DNA from: JBCDCP01 sp039181495
GTDB lineage: Bacteria > Pseudomonadota > Alphaproteobacteria > Rhizobiales > Tepidamorphaceae
Length of the DNA: 25,153 nt
Direction: 5' to 3'
NCBI GenBank assembly: GCA_039181495.1
Contig: JBCDCP010000033.1
Coordinates: 1 to 25,153 of the forward strand
The notes below the pieces were generated by a model. That model did not search any database. It saw nothing but the letters and a program-made list of their open reading frames with translations, and was not told the origin of the DNA. Numbering within the stretch: position 1 is the stretch's first letter; each line of letters starts with the position of its first letter. Position numbers and translations under genes: made by a program. Below, one piece after another: positions 1 through 9,357 of this stretch.

Positions 1-435
1 CTCATAGGTCTTGGCGGCGAGGACTTGCTAGAGGGGGGATTGGGCGACGACATTCTTCGCGGTGGAGCGGACAGCTACACGCTCGATGGTGGCGGAGGCA
101 AAGATCTCTTTGTCTATGGCCTCGGAGATTTTGGCGGTGGCGCGATCGACCAGATCAACAATTTCGAGTTCGGTCTCGATGCGTTTGACCTCTCCGCGCT
201 GTTGGATTCGGCCTTCGATCCACAGACCGATCCAATCGCCGAGTTCGTCTCAGCCCAGCGCTCCGGGAACTCTGTGTTCGTCTTCGCCGACCCTGATGGC
301 CTGATCGGAGAAGGCTCCCAAGTGGTCTTGGCCGAGATACTGAATGCATCACCGAGCGCAACTGACGTAACCATCTTCTACGATGTCGGCGCATCAATCT
401 CAGTGCCAATTACGCCTGAAGGCGCACTCACCTGA
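1..435 (+). CDS. RTX-type (hemolysin-like calcium-binding repeat) secreted protein, C-terminal part
   Basis: The reading frame is open from base 1, so this is the 3' end of a gene that starts outside the window. The first ~35 residues show glycine/aspartate nonapeptide repeats (GLGGEDLLEGG, GLGDDILRGG, then LDGGGGKDLFVYG), the RTX pattern that forms calcium-binding beta-rolls in type I secreted proteins. The rest (INNFEFGLDAFDLSALL, then a stretch rich in D, S and V ending in DVTIFYDVG) resembles the C-terminal type I secretion target domain that follows RTX repeats. It is therefore probably exported through an ABC/MFP/TolC-type channel. The secreted activity (protease, adhesin, lipase) cannot be told because the N-terminal part is missing. 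A strong terminator follows 32 bases after the stop codon. Confidence 0.75.
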   Translation, partial: LIGLGGEDLLEGGLGDDILRGGADSYTLDGGGGKDLFVYGLGDFGGGAIDQINNFEFGLDAFDLSALLDSAFDPQTDPIAEFVSAQRSGNSVFVFADPDGLIGEGSQVVLAEILNASPSATDVTIFYDVGASISVPITPEGALT

Positions 436-467
436 CACGCCGTAATTCTCAGTGATGCACTCAGCAC

Positions 468-508
468 AAACGAAAAAGGCGCCCTACCCTGGGCGCCTTT
501 TTCCGTTT
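468..508. terminator. Bidirectional rho-independent terminator
   Basis: A 12-bp perfect stem, AAAAAGGCGCCC (473–484) with GGGCGCCTTTTT (491–502), closes a 6-nt loop. Outer AAACG/CGTTT pairs extend it. There are T runs on both strands, so it can end the RTX gene from the left and the small minus-strand ORF 553–687 from the right. Confidence 0.85.
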
Positions 509-552
509 GCCCCACTAACAAGAATATCGGGGGCGAGGTCGTGCTGCCTGGC

Positions 553-687
553 TCAATAGTCGCGGACGAAAACCCGCTGAACCTTGCGCCAGAATGACTC
601 CACCTGGCAGGCAACCTCGGCCGACCGATGCAGATCAATCGCACGGGACCGCATGGCGGCCCGACCGATGAGAAGGTCTGTCAGCAT
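553..687 (-). CDS. Small hypothetical protein (44 aa)
   Basis: A short minus-strand ORF encoding 44 residues, beginning MLTDLLIGRAAMRSRAIDL and ending QRVFVRDY. I do not recognise a family. Three observations support it as a real gene. GGGAG (694–698) sits 6 nt before the ATG. The third codon positions are GC-rich, like the neighbouring genes. It is also followed by the bidirectional terminator at 468–508, which would serve it as well as the convergent RTX gene. The peptide is amphipathic and basic, has one cysteine (about residue 27) and no membrane segment. The gap would otherwise hold no gene. It could still be a chance ORF. Confidence 0.45.
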   Translation of the reverse strand: MLTDLLIGRAAMRSRAIDLHRSAEVACQVESFWRKVQRVFVRDY

Positions 688-786
688 CGCGATCTCCCAT
701 TCTATGTGCCCGCCGGAACCCGGCCGACCCGGTTTGTGTCTTGCCCCGACAACCGTACGCGTTACGATCCTAGGGCTTGATTAGGA

Positions 787-858
787 GCACTGTGTGCGCT
801 TCATTGCCAATATGTGCACCAGGTGCGGTTTTGTAAAGATCAAAAACGCACCTCGTGC
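787..858. promoter_or_regulatory. Array of three GCAC-N3-GTGC dyads upstream of the XRE regulator
   Basis: Three copies of the same dyad occur at 787–797 (GCAC TGT GTGC), 816–826 (GCAC CAG GTGC) and 848–858 (GCAC CTC GTGC). Their centres are 29 and 32 bp apart, close to three helical turns. The second and third copies also sit inside a larger imperfect inverted repeat (about 809–832 with 842–863). Repeated identical dyads just ahead of a DNA-binding protein gene suggest operators. That the HTH protein at 925 binds them is inference. Confidence 0.6.
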
Positions 859-860
859 AT

Positions 861-876
861 ATTTGTTGCAACAAAT
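861..876. promoter_or_regulatory. Perfect 16-bp palindrome ATTTGTTGCAACAAAT
   Basis: ATTTGTTG/CAACAAAT is perfectly self-complementary and lies 48 bp upstream of the HTH gene. It contains TTGCAA, which could serve as a -35 element (with TAAACA at about 890 as a weak -10). A protein bound here would then block transcription. The promoter assignment is tentative; the palindrome itself is plain in the sequence. Confidence 0.55.
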
Positions 877-924
877 CGTGTCTAAATCGTAAACAGCTAA
901 GCGGCGTAAGGGTAAGCGGAAGCG

Positions 925-1278
925 ATGGCGCACTCGAAAAGTGCCAGCATGACACCGGATCAATTCCGGCAATGGCGCAAGAGACTGGGGCTAAAACAGA
1001 AGGAAGCAGCCGATCAGCTCGGACTGAAAAAGCGTGTCATTCAGTACTATGAGAAGGGCACGCGCGACGGGAAGAAGGTCGAGATTCCCAAGACCGTTCG
1101 CCTCGCCTGCTATGCATTGGCCGCCGGTGTTGATGATTATGATGGCCAGGCAACGACGCCATCTCGGAATGGAGCCGGCGACGACGATCATTCCGCTGTC
1201 CTGAAGCCCGCCGAAGGGCGTCCCTCGGAAGACACGACCAAGGCCTCAGCCGAAACAACCCACACCGCCGGTGAATAG
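925..1278 (+). CDS. XRE-family helix-turn-helix transcriptional regulator
   Basis: A 117-residue protein with one Cro/C1-type HTH at about residues 9–62: FRQWRKRLGLKQKEAADQLG is the first part of the fold and KKRVIQYYEKG covers the recognition helix, followed by IPKTVRLACYALAAGV. The C-terminal ~45 residues are polar, acidic and rich in A, D, T and E, so probably disordered. There is no second domain to sense a ligand. The start at 925 is chosen because GGAAG lies just upstream and the next in-frame ATG (949) has no ribosome binding site. The dense dyads immediately upstream suggest autoregulation. It lies 127 bp before carB on the same strand, and a related dyad precedes carB, so carB is one candidate target. 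The target set is unknown. Confidence 0.8.
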   Translation: MAHSKSASMTPDQFRQWRKRLGLKQKEAADQLGLKKRVIQYYEKGTRDGKKVEIPKTVRLACYALAAGVDDYDGQATTPSRNGAGDDDHSAVLKPAEGRPSEDTTKASAETTHTAGE

Positions 1279-1282
1279 CGCA

Positions 1283-1311
1283 CAAACGGCCTTTGACCCG
1301 GCCGCCGTTTG
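1283..1311 (+). terminator. Weak hairpin after the HTH gene
   Basis: CAAACGGC (1283–1290) pairs with GCCGTTTG (1304–1311), 4 bases after the HTH stop codon. No T run follows, so it is at best a weak terminator or an RNA-stabilising hairpin. Confidence 0.3.
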
Positions 1312-1366
1312 ACCTATAAGCCGCTCTCAGCCTTGAACAACTCCAGCATCGGCAGAATCGCCTGAA

Positions 1367-1381
1367 CGCACACTATGTGCG
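1367..1381. promoter_or_regulatory. Dyad CGCACA-CTA-TGTGCG upstream of carB
   Basis: A perfect 6-bp dyad with a 3-bp centre, 24 bases before the carB ATG. It contains the same GCAC and GTGC half-sites as the array at 787–858 but with a 5-bp centre instead of 3. It could be an operator read by the XRE protein or a hairpin in the carB leader. Confidence 0.4.
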
Positions 1382-1405
1382 GAGCCGGTCTGCGCGCGAG
1401 CAAAG

Positions 1406-4843
<3,438 letters not shown>

Positions 4844-4981
4844 GCCGGCCATCCCCGTCCACAAACTCGGAAGAGTTGGCGCAGATTGATTTTGCGTCGG
4901 GCGAGAAAATTTGAAACGCTGTCGGTTCGGCATTGTCACAAAGCCGGTCGGCACCCGCATTTAAGACTGGATTATTGTCCG

Positions 4982-5455
4982 ATGGAAAAGATCCCGATGA
5001 CAGCTGGCGGCTATGCCGCTCTCGATGAGGAATTGCGCCGCCGCAAGACAACGGATCGCCCCGCCATTATCCAGTCGATCGCCGAAGCGCGTGCCCATGG
5101 CGATCTTTCCGAGAATGCCGAATACCATGCCGCGAAAGAGCAGCAGGGACTGAATGAGGCGCGCATTTCGGAACTCGAGGAACAACTCGGACGCGCCGAC
5201 ATCATCGATGTCGGAAAGCTGTCCGGCGAAACCATCAAGTTCGGGGCAACGGTTACTCTGATCGATGAGGATTCAGAGGAAGAGCGTGTCTATCAGATCG
5301 TTGGTGACGCCGAGGCAGACGTCAAACAAGGCAAGGTCTCGATTTCTTCACCGCTCGCGCGTGCCCTGATCGGCAAGGCGTCGGGAGATGGCGTCGAAGT
5401 TTCCGCGCCCGGTGGTGCCCGCTCTTACGAGATCGTCAAAGTCGCTTTCATCTGA
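4982..5455 (+). CDS. greA: Transcription elongation factor GreA
   Basis: GreA binds the RNA polymerase secondary channel and stimulates cleavage of backtracked transcripts. The 157-residue length is normal for the family. The N-terminal coiled coil (about residues 10–75) includes the tip motif ARAHGDLSENAEYHAAKEQQ with its conserved acidic residues. The C-terminal FKBP-like domain shows GATVTLIDEDSEEERVYQIVG, ISSPLARALIGKASGD and a final YEIVKVAFI. The ATG at 4982 gives the family start MEKIPMT; a longer frame reaches upstream but has no homology. The carB–greA order is conserved in rhizobia. The stop codon is 7 bases from the stop of the convergent methyltransferase gene, with no obvious terminator between them. 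Confidence 0.96.
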   Translation: MEKIPMTAGGYAALDEELRRRKTTDRPAIIQSIAEARAHGDLSENAEYHAAKEQQGLNEARISELEEQLGRADIIDVGKLSGETIKFGATVTLIDEDSEEERVYQIVGDAEADVKQGKVSISSPLARALIGKASGDGVEVSAPGGARSYEIVKVAFI

Positions 5456-5462
5456 TCTGGCT

Positions 5463-6296
5463 TCAAGCGCGCCGCCCAATGAGGATGACCTGCGCAGCGG
5501 AGTGGCCACGATGAACGGTCGTGTTCAGCCCCGCTGTCTCAAGAAGAGGCTGACAGGCCTCAACCGTTTCCTCGCCCTGACGTTCCGCACTGCAGTCGAC
5601 AGCGATGAAACCTGTACGCTTGAGCGTTTCGCCTGCCCCGGACAAGACTTCGGGTTCCGCGCCCTCGGCATCGAGTTTGATAACGTCGATGCGATCCAGA
5701 CCCGCACGGTCCGTAGCAGCGTCGAGAGGGGTAACCGGTAGCTGCACACGAGGCAGTGATGCGGTGTCAGCATCTCTCGGCGGGATCAGCGAACTATCGG
5801 CATCTGCCGGTGCCAGATAGAATGGTACCTCGCCCTCTTCGGCGCCTAGCAACGTGTGTGTTGCCTCAAATCCGTGCCGTCTGGCGTTGCGGGCCAGTGC
5901 CGCGAAAACATGTGGGTCAGCCTCAAAGGCATAAGCCTTTGCGCCGCGCGAAACCGCGTGCAAGCTGACCTCGCCAATATTCGCGCCGAGATCGAGAAAC
6001 ACAGCGTCCGACCAGGATCCTGGGTACTGATCGAGGCAATATTGTCGCGCTGTTTCCGTGCATCGGGGGAGGATTCCGCCCGAGAACCGGCCCCACCGGT
6101 TGTCAGGGAAGACGTCGATCGTTGAGGCGTAATCGCGAACCTCAAGGAATGGACCATCGGCGGACAGACGCATGGTAGCCGGCGATTTTCCGCGGACCTT
6201 GCGCGACAGATTCTTCAATCTGTGTTGGAGGAGCCGACCCGGCGTTATGGCCGGCGGCGGGGTAAGATCAGCAATTAGCTCGGGCATTCGTATCAC
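5463..6296 (-). CDS. FkbM-family SAM-dependent methyltransferase
   Basis: A 277-residue protein of the FkbM type, which usually O-methylates sugars or polyketide-like substrates. SAM-binding motif I is FLDLGANIGEVSL (about residues 100–112), followed by the acidic ribose-binding loop AYAFEADP (121–128) and the FkbM signature VIKLDAEGAEPEVLSGA (205–221). The C-terminal part is compact and has no extra domain. It lies 41 bp downstream of the Lrp-type gene on the same strand, so the two may be co-transcribed. In S. meliloti the same position between greA and lrp holds LPS-core genes, so a role in surface glycan modification is possible; that is inference from position only. The ATG at 6296 is used; an in-frame ATG three codons later (6287) is an alternative. 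Confidence 0.85.
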   Translation of the reverse strand: MIRMPELIADLTPPPAITPGRLLQHRLKNLSRKVRGKSPATMRLSADGPFLEVRDYASTIDVFPDNRWGRFSGGILPRCTETARQYCLDQYPGSWSDAVFLDLGANIGEVSLHAVSRGAKAYAFEADPHVFAALARNARRHGFEATHTLLGAEEGEVPFYLAPADADSSLIPPRDADTASLPRVQLPVTPLDAATDRAGLDRIDVIKLDAEGAEPEVLSGAGETLKRTGFIAVDCSAERQGEETVEACQPLLETAGLNTTVHRGHSAAQVILIGRRA

Positions 6297-6337
6297 GGTT
6301 CTGGAAATCGGAACGTCGGTGCAACTAGTCCTTGGGT

Positions 6338-6805
6338 CTAGTCAATGGGAACTGCACCAACGCTCTTGGTTTGCCGTATCGTCAGCAGCGTACGCACGCT
6401 CTCGACGTTTTCGGCTTTTGTCAGTTCGTCCATAACAAAGTCCTGCAAGGCTGTGACGTCTGGTGCAACGCATCGCAGGCAGAAATCCACTTCGCCCTGC
6501 ATCATGTAAGCGTCACGCACCAGGGCCCAGCCCTCGACGAGGCTCTGGAACTTGCTCAGATCCACCTCCGATTGGCTGTGCAAACCGACCATCGCAAAGG
6601 CACTGACGGGCTGACCAAGCATGGCCGGGTCTAGCAGCGCCCGGTAACCGCGGATGATGCCTGCTTCTTCCAGCGCACGAACCCGACGCAGGCAAGGCGG
6701 CGCCGAAATCCCGACGCGCTCTGCCAATGCCACATTGGTGATGCGCCCCTCTTCCTGCAGCACGCTCAGGATCTTCCAGTCGATAGCATCAAGTGCATCC
6801 TTCAT
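6338..6805 (-). CDS. Lrp/AsnC-family transcriptional regulator
   Basis: A 155-residue Lrp/AsnC regulator. The N-terminal winged HTH (about residues 5–60) reads DAIDWKILSVLQEEGRITNV then VGISAPPCLRRVRALEEAG. The C-terminal RAM/ligand-binding domain (about 65–150) contains GEVDFCLRCVAPD and LQDFVMDELTK. These proteins form octamer-type assemblies and respond to amino acids, often leucine. The start is set at 6805 because MKDALDAIDWKIL matches the family N-terminus; upstream in-frame sequence is basic and non-homologous. The gene is divergent from trxB across a 280-bp gap, and lrp next to trxB is a conserved rhizobial arrangement. Autoregulation is common in the family, but I could not fix an operator. 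Confidence 0.9.
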   Translation of the reverse strand: MKDALDAIDWKILSVLQEEGRITNVALAERVGISAPPCLRRVRALEEAGIIRGYRALLDPAMLGQPVSAFAMVGLHSQSEVDLSKFQSLVEGWALVRDAYMMQGEVDFCLRCVAPDVTALQDFVMDELTKAENVESVRTLLTIRQTKSVGAVPID

Positions 6806-7085
6806 GGTTCTCTGATAGCGAAAAACGCATCGTCCGGGAACATTCAACCGCGACCAGGACCGGCTCTGCACAGACCTCCTCAATCTGCCGCCACCAGCAC
6901 TTTTCCGCCCGGCTTGATTGCACAGGTAAGGCACACCACCTTGAAACGACTCGCAAAGCGCGCATAGGGTCCACCGAAACGCAATCTTCGAGCGACGGCT
7001 TTGGCTTCACGTCGACGTTTGTCTTGCGCGACAGCATCCGTCTCAAGGTTCATCTCGTTGGACCACGAACCCCGGAAACCAAACA
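6806..7085. other. Divergent lrp/trxB control region
   Basis: A 280-bp gap between the minus-strand Lrp gene and trxB. It should hold both promoters, but I see no convincing -35/-10 pair. An inverted repeat GGTTC (7047–7051) N15 GAACC (7067–7071) lies just before trxB and could be an operator. No small ORF with a good ribosome binding site was found. Confidence 0.35.
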
Positions 7086-8054
7086 ATGGCCACTCAACAC
7101 CATAAGCTCGTCATCATTGGCTCTGGCCCCGCTGGCTACACTGCGGCGATCTATGCGGCGCGGGCTATGCTGGACCCTGTCTTGATCAGTGGCCTGCAGC
7201 CGGGAGGTCAGCTCACCATCACTACCGATGTTGAGAACTATCCCGGGTTTGCGGATGTCATCCAGGGGCCCTGGCTTATGGAGCAGATGAAAGCCCAGGC
7301 CGAACATGTCGGCACCAAGATGATCTCGGATCTGATTGTTGAAGCGGATCTGTCGCAACGCCCGTTCCGGCTGGTGGGCGATGGCGGCGAGGTCTATCTC
7401 GCTGAGAGCGTCATCATTGCAACCGGTGCCCAGGCCAAATGGCTTGGATTACCCTCGGAGCACAAGTTCCAGGGCTTCGGCGTATCGGCTTGCGCCACCT
7501 GCGATGGGTTCTTCTATCGCGGCAAGGAAGTGATCGTGGTTGGCGGGGGCAATACGGCAGTCGAGGAAGCGCTGTTCCTGACCAATTTCGCGACCAAGGT
7601 GACGTTGGTGCACCGACGTGACGAATTGCGCGCCGAACGTATTCTACAGAACCGCCTGCTGAAACACGACAAGATCGAGGTGATGTGGGACAACGAACTC
7701 GCGGAAGTCACCGGTACGGAAGACCCTCTCGGTGTCACAGGCGCACGTCTGCGCAACGTCAAATCGGGTGAAATCACAGAAACACAGGTTGACGGTGTTT
7801 TCATCGCGATCGGCCATGCACCAGCAACCGAACTGTTTACCGGACAGCTAGAGATGAAGCCCGGCGGATACATCGTTACGCAGCCCGATTCGACAGCAAC
7901 ATCGATCCCGGGGGTCTATGCCGCTGGCGATGTATCCGATGATATCTACCGCCAAGCAGTGACTGCTGCAGGACTCGGTTGCATGGCAGCGCTCGAAGCG
8001 GAAAAATACCTTGCTGAACAAGCCGCGGACGTCTCAAGCGTCGCCGCGGAGTAA
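7086..8054 (+). CDS. trxB: Thioredoxin-disulfide reductase
   Basis: TrxB uses NADPH and FAD to reduce thioredoxin in the cytoplasm. At 322 residues it has normal length. The FAD-binding Rossmann motif is IIGSGPAGYTAAIYAAR (about residues 10–26), the redox-active disulfide is CATC (C136 and C139, in SACATCDGFFYRG), the NADPH motif is VVGGGNTAVEEALFL (151–165), and the second FAD motif is GVYAAGDVSDD near residue 280. All catalytic features are present. The start is the only ATG that preserves the first FAD motif; a weak GGAA precedes it. A LysR regulator of the LsrB type follows on the same strand, as in S. meliloti. Confidence 0.96.
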   Translation: MATQHHKLVIIGSGPAGYTAAIYAARAMLDPVLISGLQPGGQLTITTDVENYPGFADVIQGPWLMEQMKAQAEHVGTKMISDLIVEADLSQRPFRLVGDGGEVYLAESVIIATGAQAKWLGLPSEHKFQGFGVSACATCDGFFYRGKEVIVVGGGNTAVEEALFLTNFATKVTLVHRRDELRAERILQNRLLKHDKIEVMWDNELAEVTGTEDPLGVTGARLRNVKSGEITETQVDGVFIAIGHAPATELFTGQLEMKPGGYIVTQPDSTATSIPGVYAAGDVSDDIYRQAVTAAGLGCMAALEAEKYLAEQAADVSSVAAE

Positions 8055-8176
8055 CAGCAAGACAAAGAGGGCGACGCCGCCCGGTCAGGCAACCCGACCA
8101 GCACCACGCGGCGCTTCCGCCCCATGGTGCCGCGCCCGACTCCCGGGCCGGCCCCTTCCTCGGGATGGAAACAACC

Positions 8177-9070
8177 ATGGACTGGGACAAGCTTAGGATT
8201 TTTCACGCTGTCGCGCATGCCGGTAGCTTCACCCATGCCGGTGACGCTTTGGGGCTGAGCCAGTCGGCTGTGAGCCGTCAGATCTCAAGCCTCGAGGCCG
8301 AACTCGCCGTCACCCTGTTCCACCGTCATGCCCGCGGCCTGATCCTGACCGAGCAGGGCGAAATGCTGAACCGGTCGGCAAACCGCATGTTCAACGAACT
8401 CGACGCCGTGCGCACCCGGCTGACGGATTCGCGCGACAAACCGTCTGGCGATCTGCGCGTCACCACCACCGTTGGGCTCGGAGCCAGTTGGCTGACGCCA
8501 CGCCTGAAGGACTTCGTTGAGCTCTATCCCGACATCAAGCTGCAGATCATTCTGCGCGATGAAGAACTAGACTTGTCGATGCGCGAAGCCGATATCGCAA
8601 TCCGGCTGCGCCAGCCTGTGCAGCCTGATCTGATCCAGCGCCGGCTGTTCACGGTGCACTTCCACCTCTACGCAGCACCGGCCTACATCAGTCAGCATGG
8701 AACACCTGCGAGCATTGATGATCTCGACGACCACAAACTGATCATCTTTGGTGAGCCGACCCCCGCCTATCTGCGCGATGTGAACTGGTTGGCGACAGCA
8801 GGACGGTCCGCCGACATGCCTCCGCGCGAGCCGTCATTGCGGATCAACAACATCCACGCCATCAAGCGGGCCGTTCAGCACGGGCTGGGGATCGCAATCA
8901 TCCCGGATTATCTGGTCCACGACAGCAATTCGCTCGTCCAGTTGCTGCCTGAGGCCCAACTGCCTGAGTTCGAGACGTACTTCGTCTATCCCTCGGAGAT
9001 GCGCGAATCCGCACGGATCAGCGCATTTCGTGATTTCCTGATCGGGAATGCGCGAAGCTGGAAGTTCTGA
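8177..9070 (+). CDS. lsrB: LysR-type transcriptional regulator (LsrB/VtlR-like)
   Basis: A 297-residue LysR regulator. The N-terminal winged HTH (residues 1–60) reads MDWDKLRIFHAVAHAGSFTH and LGLSQSAVSRQISSLE. The effector domain starts near residue 90 (GDLRVTTTVGLGASWLTPRL). MDWDKLRIFHA is the LsrB/VtlR-type N-terminus, and the position directly after trxB matches lsrB of S. meliloti, a regulator linked to redox stress and surface polysaccharides. The start at 8177 is preferred because GGA lies 7 nt upstream; ATG 8165 would add only METT. The protein has no cysteine anywhere, which matters because redox sensing by cysteine has been described for LsrB. A terminator and a T-N11-A LysR box follow. 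Ortholog assignment rests on synteny and the N-terminus, not on alignment. Confidence 0.85.
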   Translation: MDWDKLRIFHAVAHAGSFTHAGDALGLSQSAVSRQISSLEAELAVTLFHRHARGLILTEQGEMLNRSANRMFNELDAVRTRLTDSRDKPSGDLRVTTTVGLGASWLTPRLKDFVELYPDIKLQIILRDEELDLSMREADIAIRLRQPVQPDLIQRRLFTVHFHLYAAPAYISQHGTPASIDDLDDHKLIIFGEPTPAYLRDVNWLATAGRSADMPPREPSLRINNIHAIKRAVQHGLGIAIIPDYLVHDSNSLVQLLPEAQLPEFETYFVYPSEMRESARISAFRDFLIGNARSWKF

Positions 9071-9086
9071 ACAATCGACCGAATTG

Positions 9087-9113
9087 CGTGATCCGATTCA
9101 GATCACGGTTTTT
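9087..9113 (+). terminator. Rho-independent terminator of the LysR gene
   Basis: CGTGATC (9087–9093) pairs with GATCACG (9101–9107) around a 7-nt loop and is followed by G and five T. It lies 16 bases after the stop codon of the LysR gene. Confidence 0.8.
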
Positions 9114-9115
9114 GC

Positions 9116-9130
9116 ATGCATCGACTGCAT
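9116..9130. promoter_or_regulatory. LysR-type T-N11-A box (ATGCA-N5-TGCAT)
   Basis: ATGCA TCGAC TGCAT is a perfect 5-bp dyad that satisfies the LysR consensus T-N11-A (T9117 and A9129). It lies between two plus-strand terminators. Its centre is about 65–70 bp before the likely 5' end of the candidate sRNA at about 9190, the usual distance for the recognition site of a LysR activator. TGGTCAT is then repeated directly at 9154–9160 and 9168–9174. Confidence 0.5.
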
Positions 9131-9189
9131 GGCTCACATGAACCAGAACACCATGGTCATGCCCGATTGGTCATCCCATGTAGGGTACA

Positions 9190-9327
9190 GCTGACGAGCA
9201 CGGGCAGTGCCACTCTCCTCCCATGCACTGCTCTTTCCTGGTCAGCCGTTCCCCTCTGGAATATTCCGGGCCTTGTCCCGAATTCCAAACCTCGACCGGG
9301 TCCGGCCACGCCTGACCCGGTTTTTTC
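9190..9327 (+). ncRNA. Candidate AbcR-like (alpha-r15 family) trans-acting sRNA
   Basis: A plus-strand segment with no credible ORF, bounded upstream by the LysR-gene terminator and ending in its own strong terminator. The first hairpin, GCAGTG (9204–9209) with CACTGC (9226–9231), presents a 16-nt loop containing CTCTCCTCCCA. This C/U-rich anti-Shine-Dalgarno stretch contains CUCCCA, a motif I associate with AbcR sRNAs. A second C/U stretch (CCCCTC) lies at 9251–9256, followed by a small CGGG/CCCG hairpin. In S. meliloti the AbcR1/AbcR2 pair lies next to lsrB. The 5' end is a guess from a possible -10 near 9181. AbcR sRNAs act with Hfq to repress transporter mRNAs. Only one copy is visible here. 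Confidence 0.5.
9295..9326 (+). terminator. Rho-independent terminator of the candidate sRNA
   Basis: ACCGGGTC (9295–9302) pairs with GACCCGGT (9314–9321) around an 11-nt loop and is followed by a run of T to 9326. The T run is on the plus strand only, so it does not serve the convergent msrP gene. This implies a plus-strand transcript that is not the LysR mRNA. Confidence 0.8.
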
Positions 9328-9357
9328 TTGCACAGCCAACAGCAAGGCCGTCTCGAT

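Noticed and set aside
4886..4981. N-terminal extension of GreA
   Set aside because: The extra residues are not part of the GreA family; MEKIPMT at 4982 gives the normal length and start.
7047..7071. GGTTC-N15-GAACC inverted repeat before trxB as a defined LexA- or Lrp-type site
   Set aside because: It does not match the alphaproteobacterial LexA pattern GTTC-N7-GTTC, and five-base arms are too short to assign to Lrp; mentioned only within the control-region entry.
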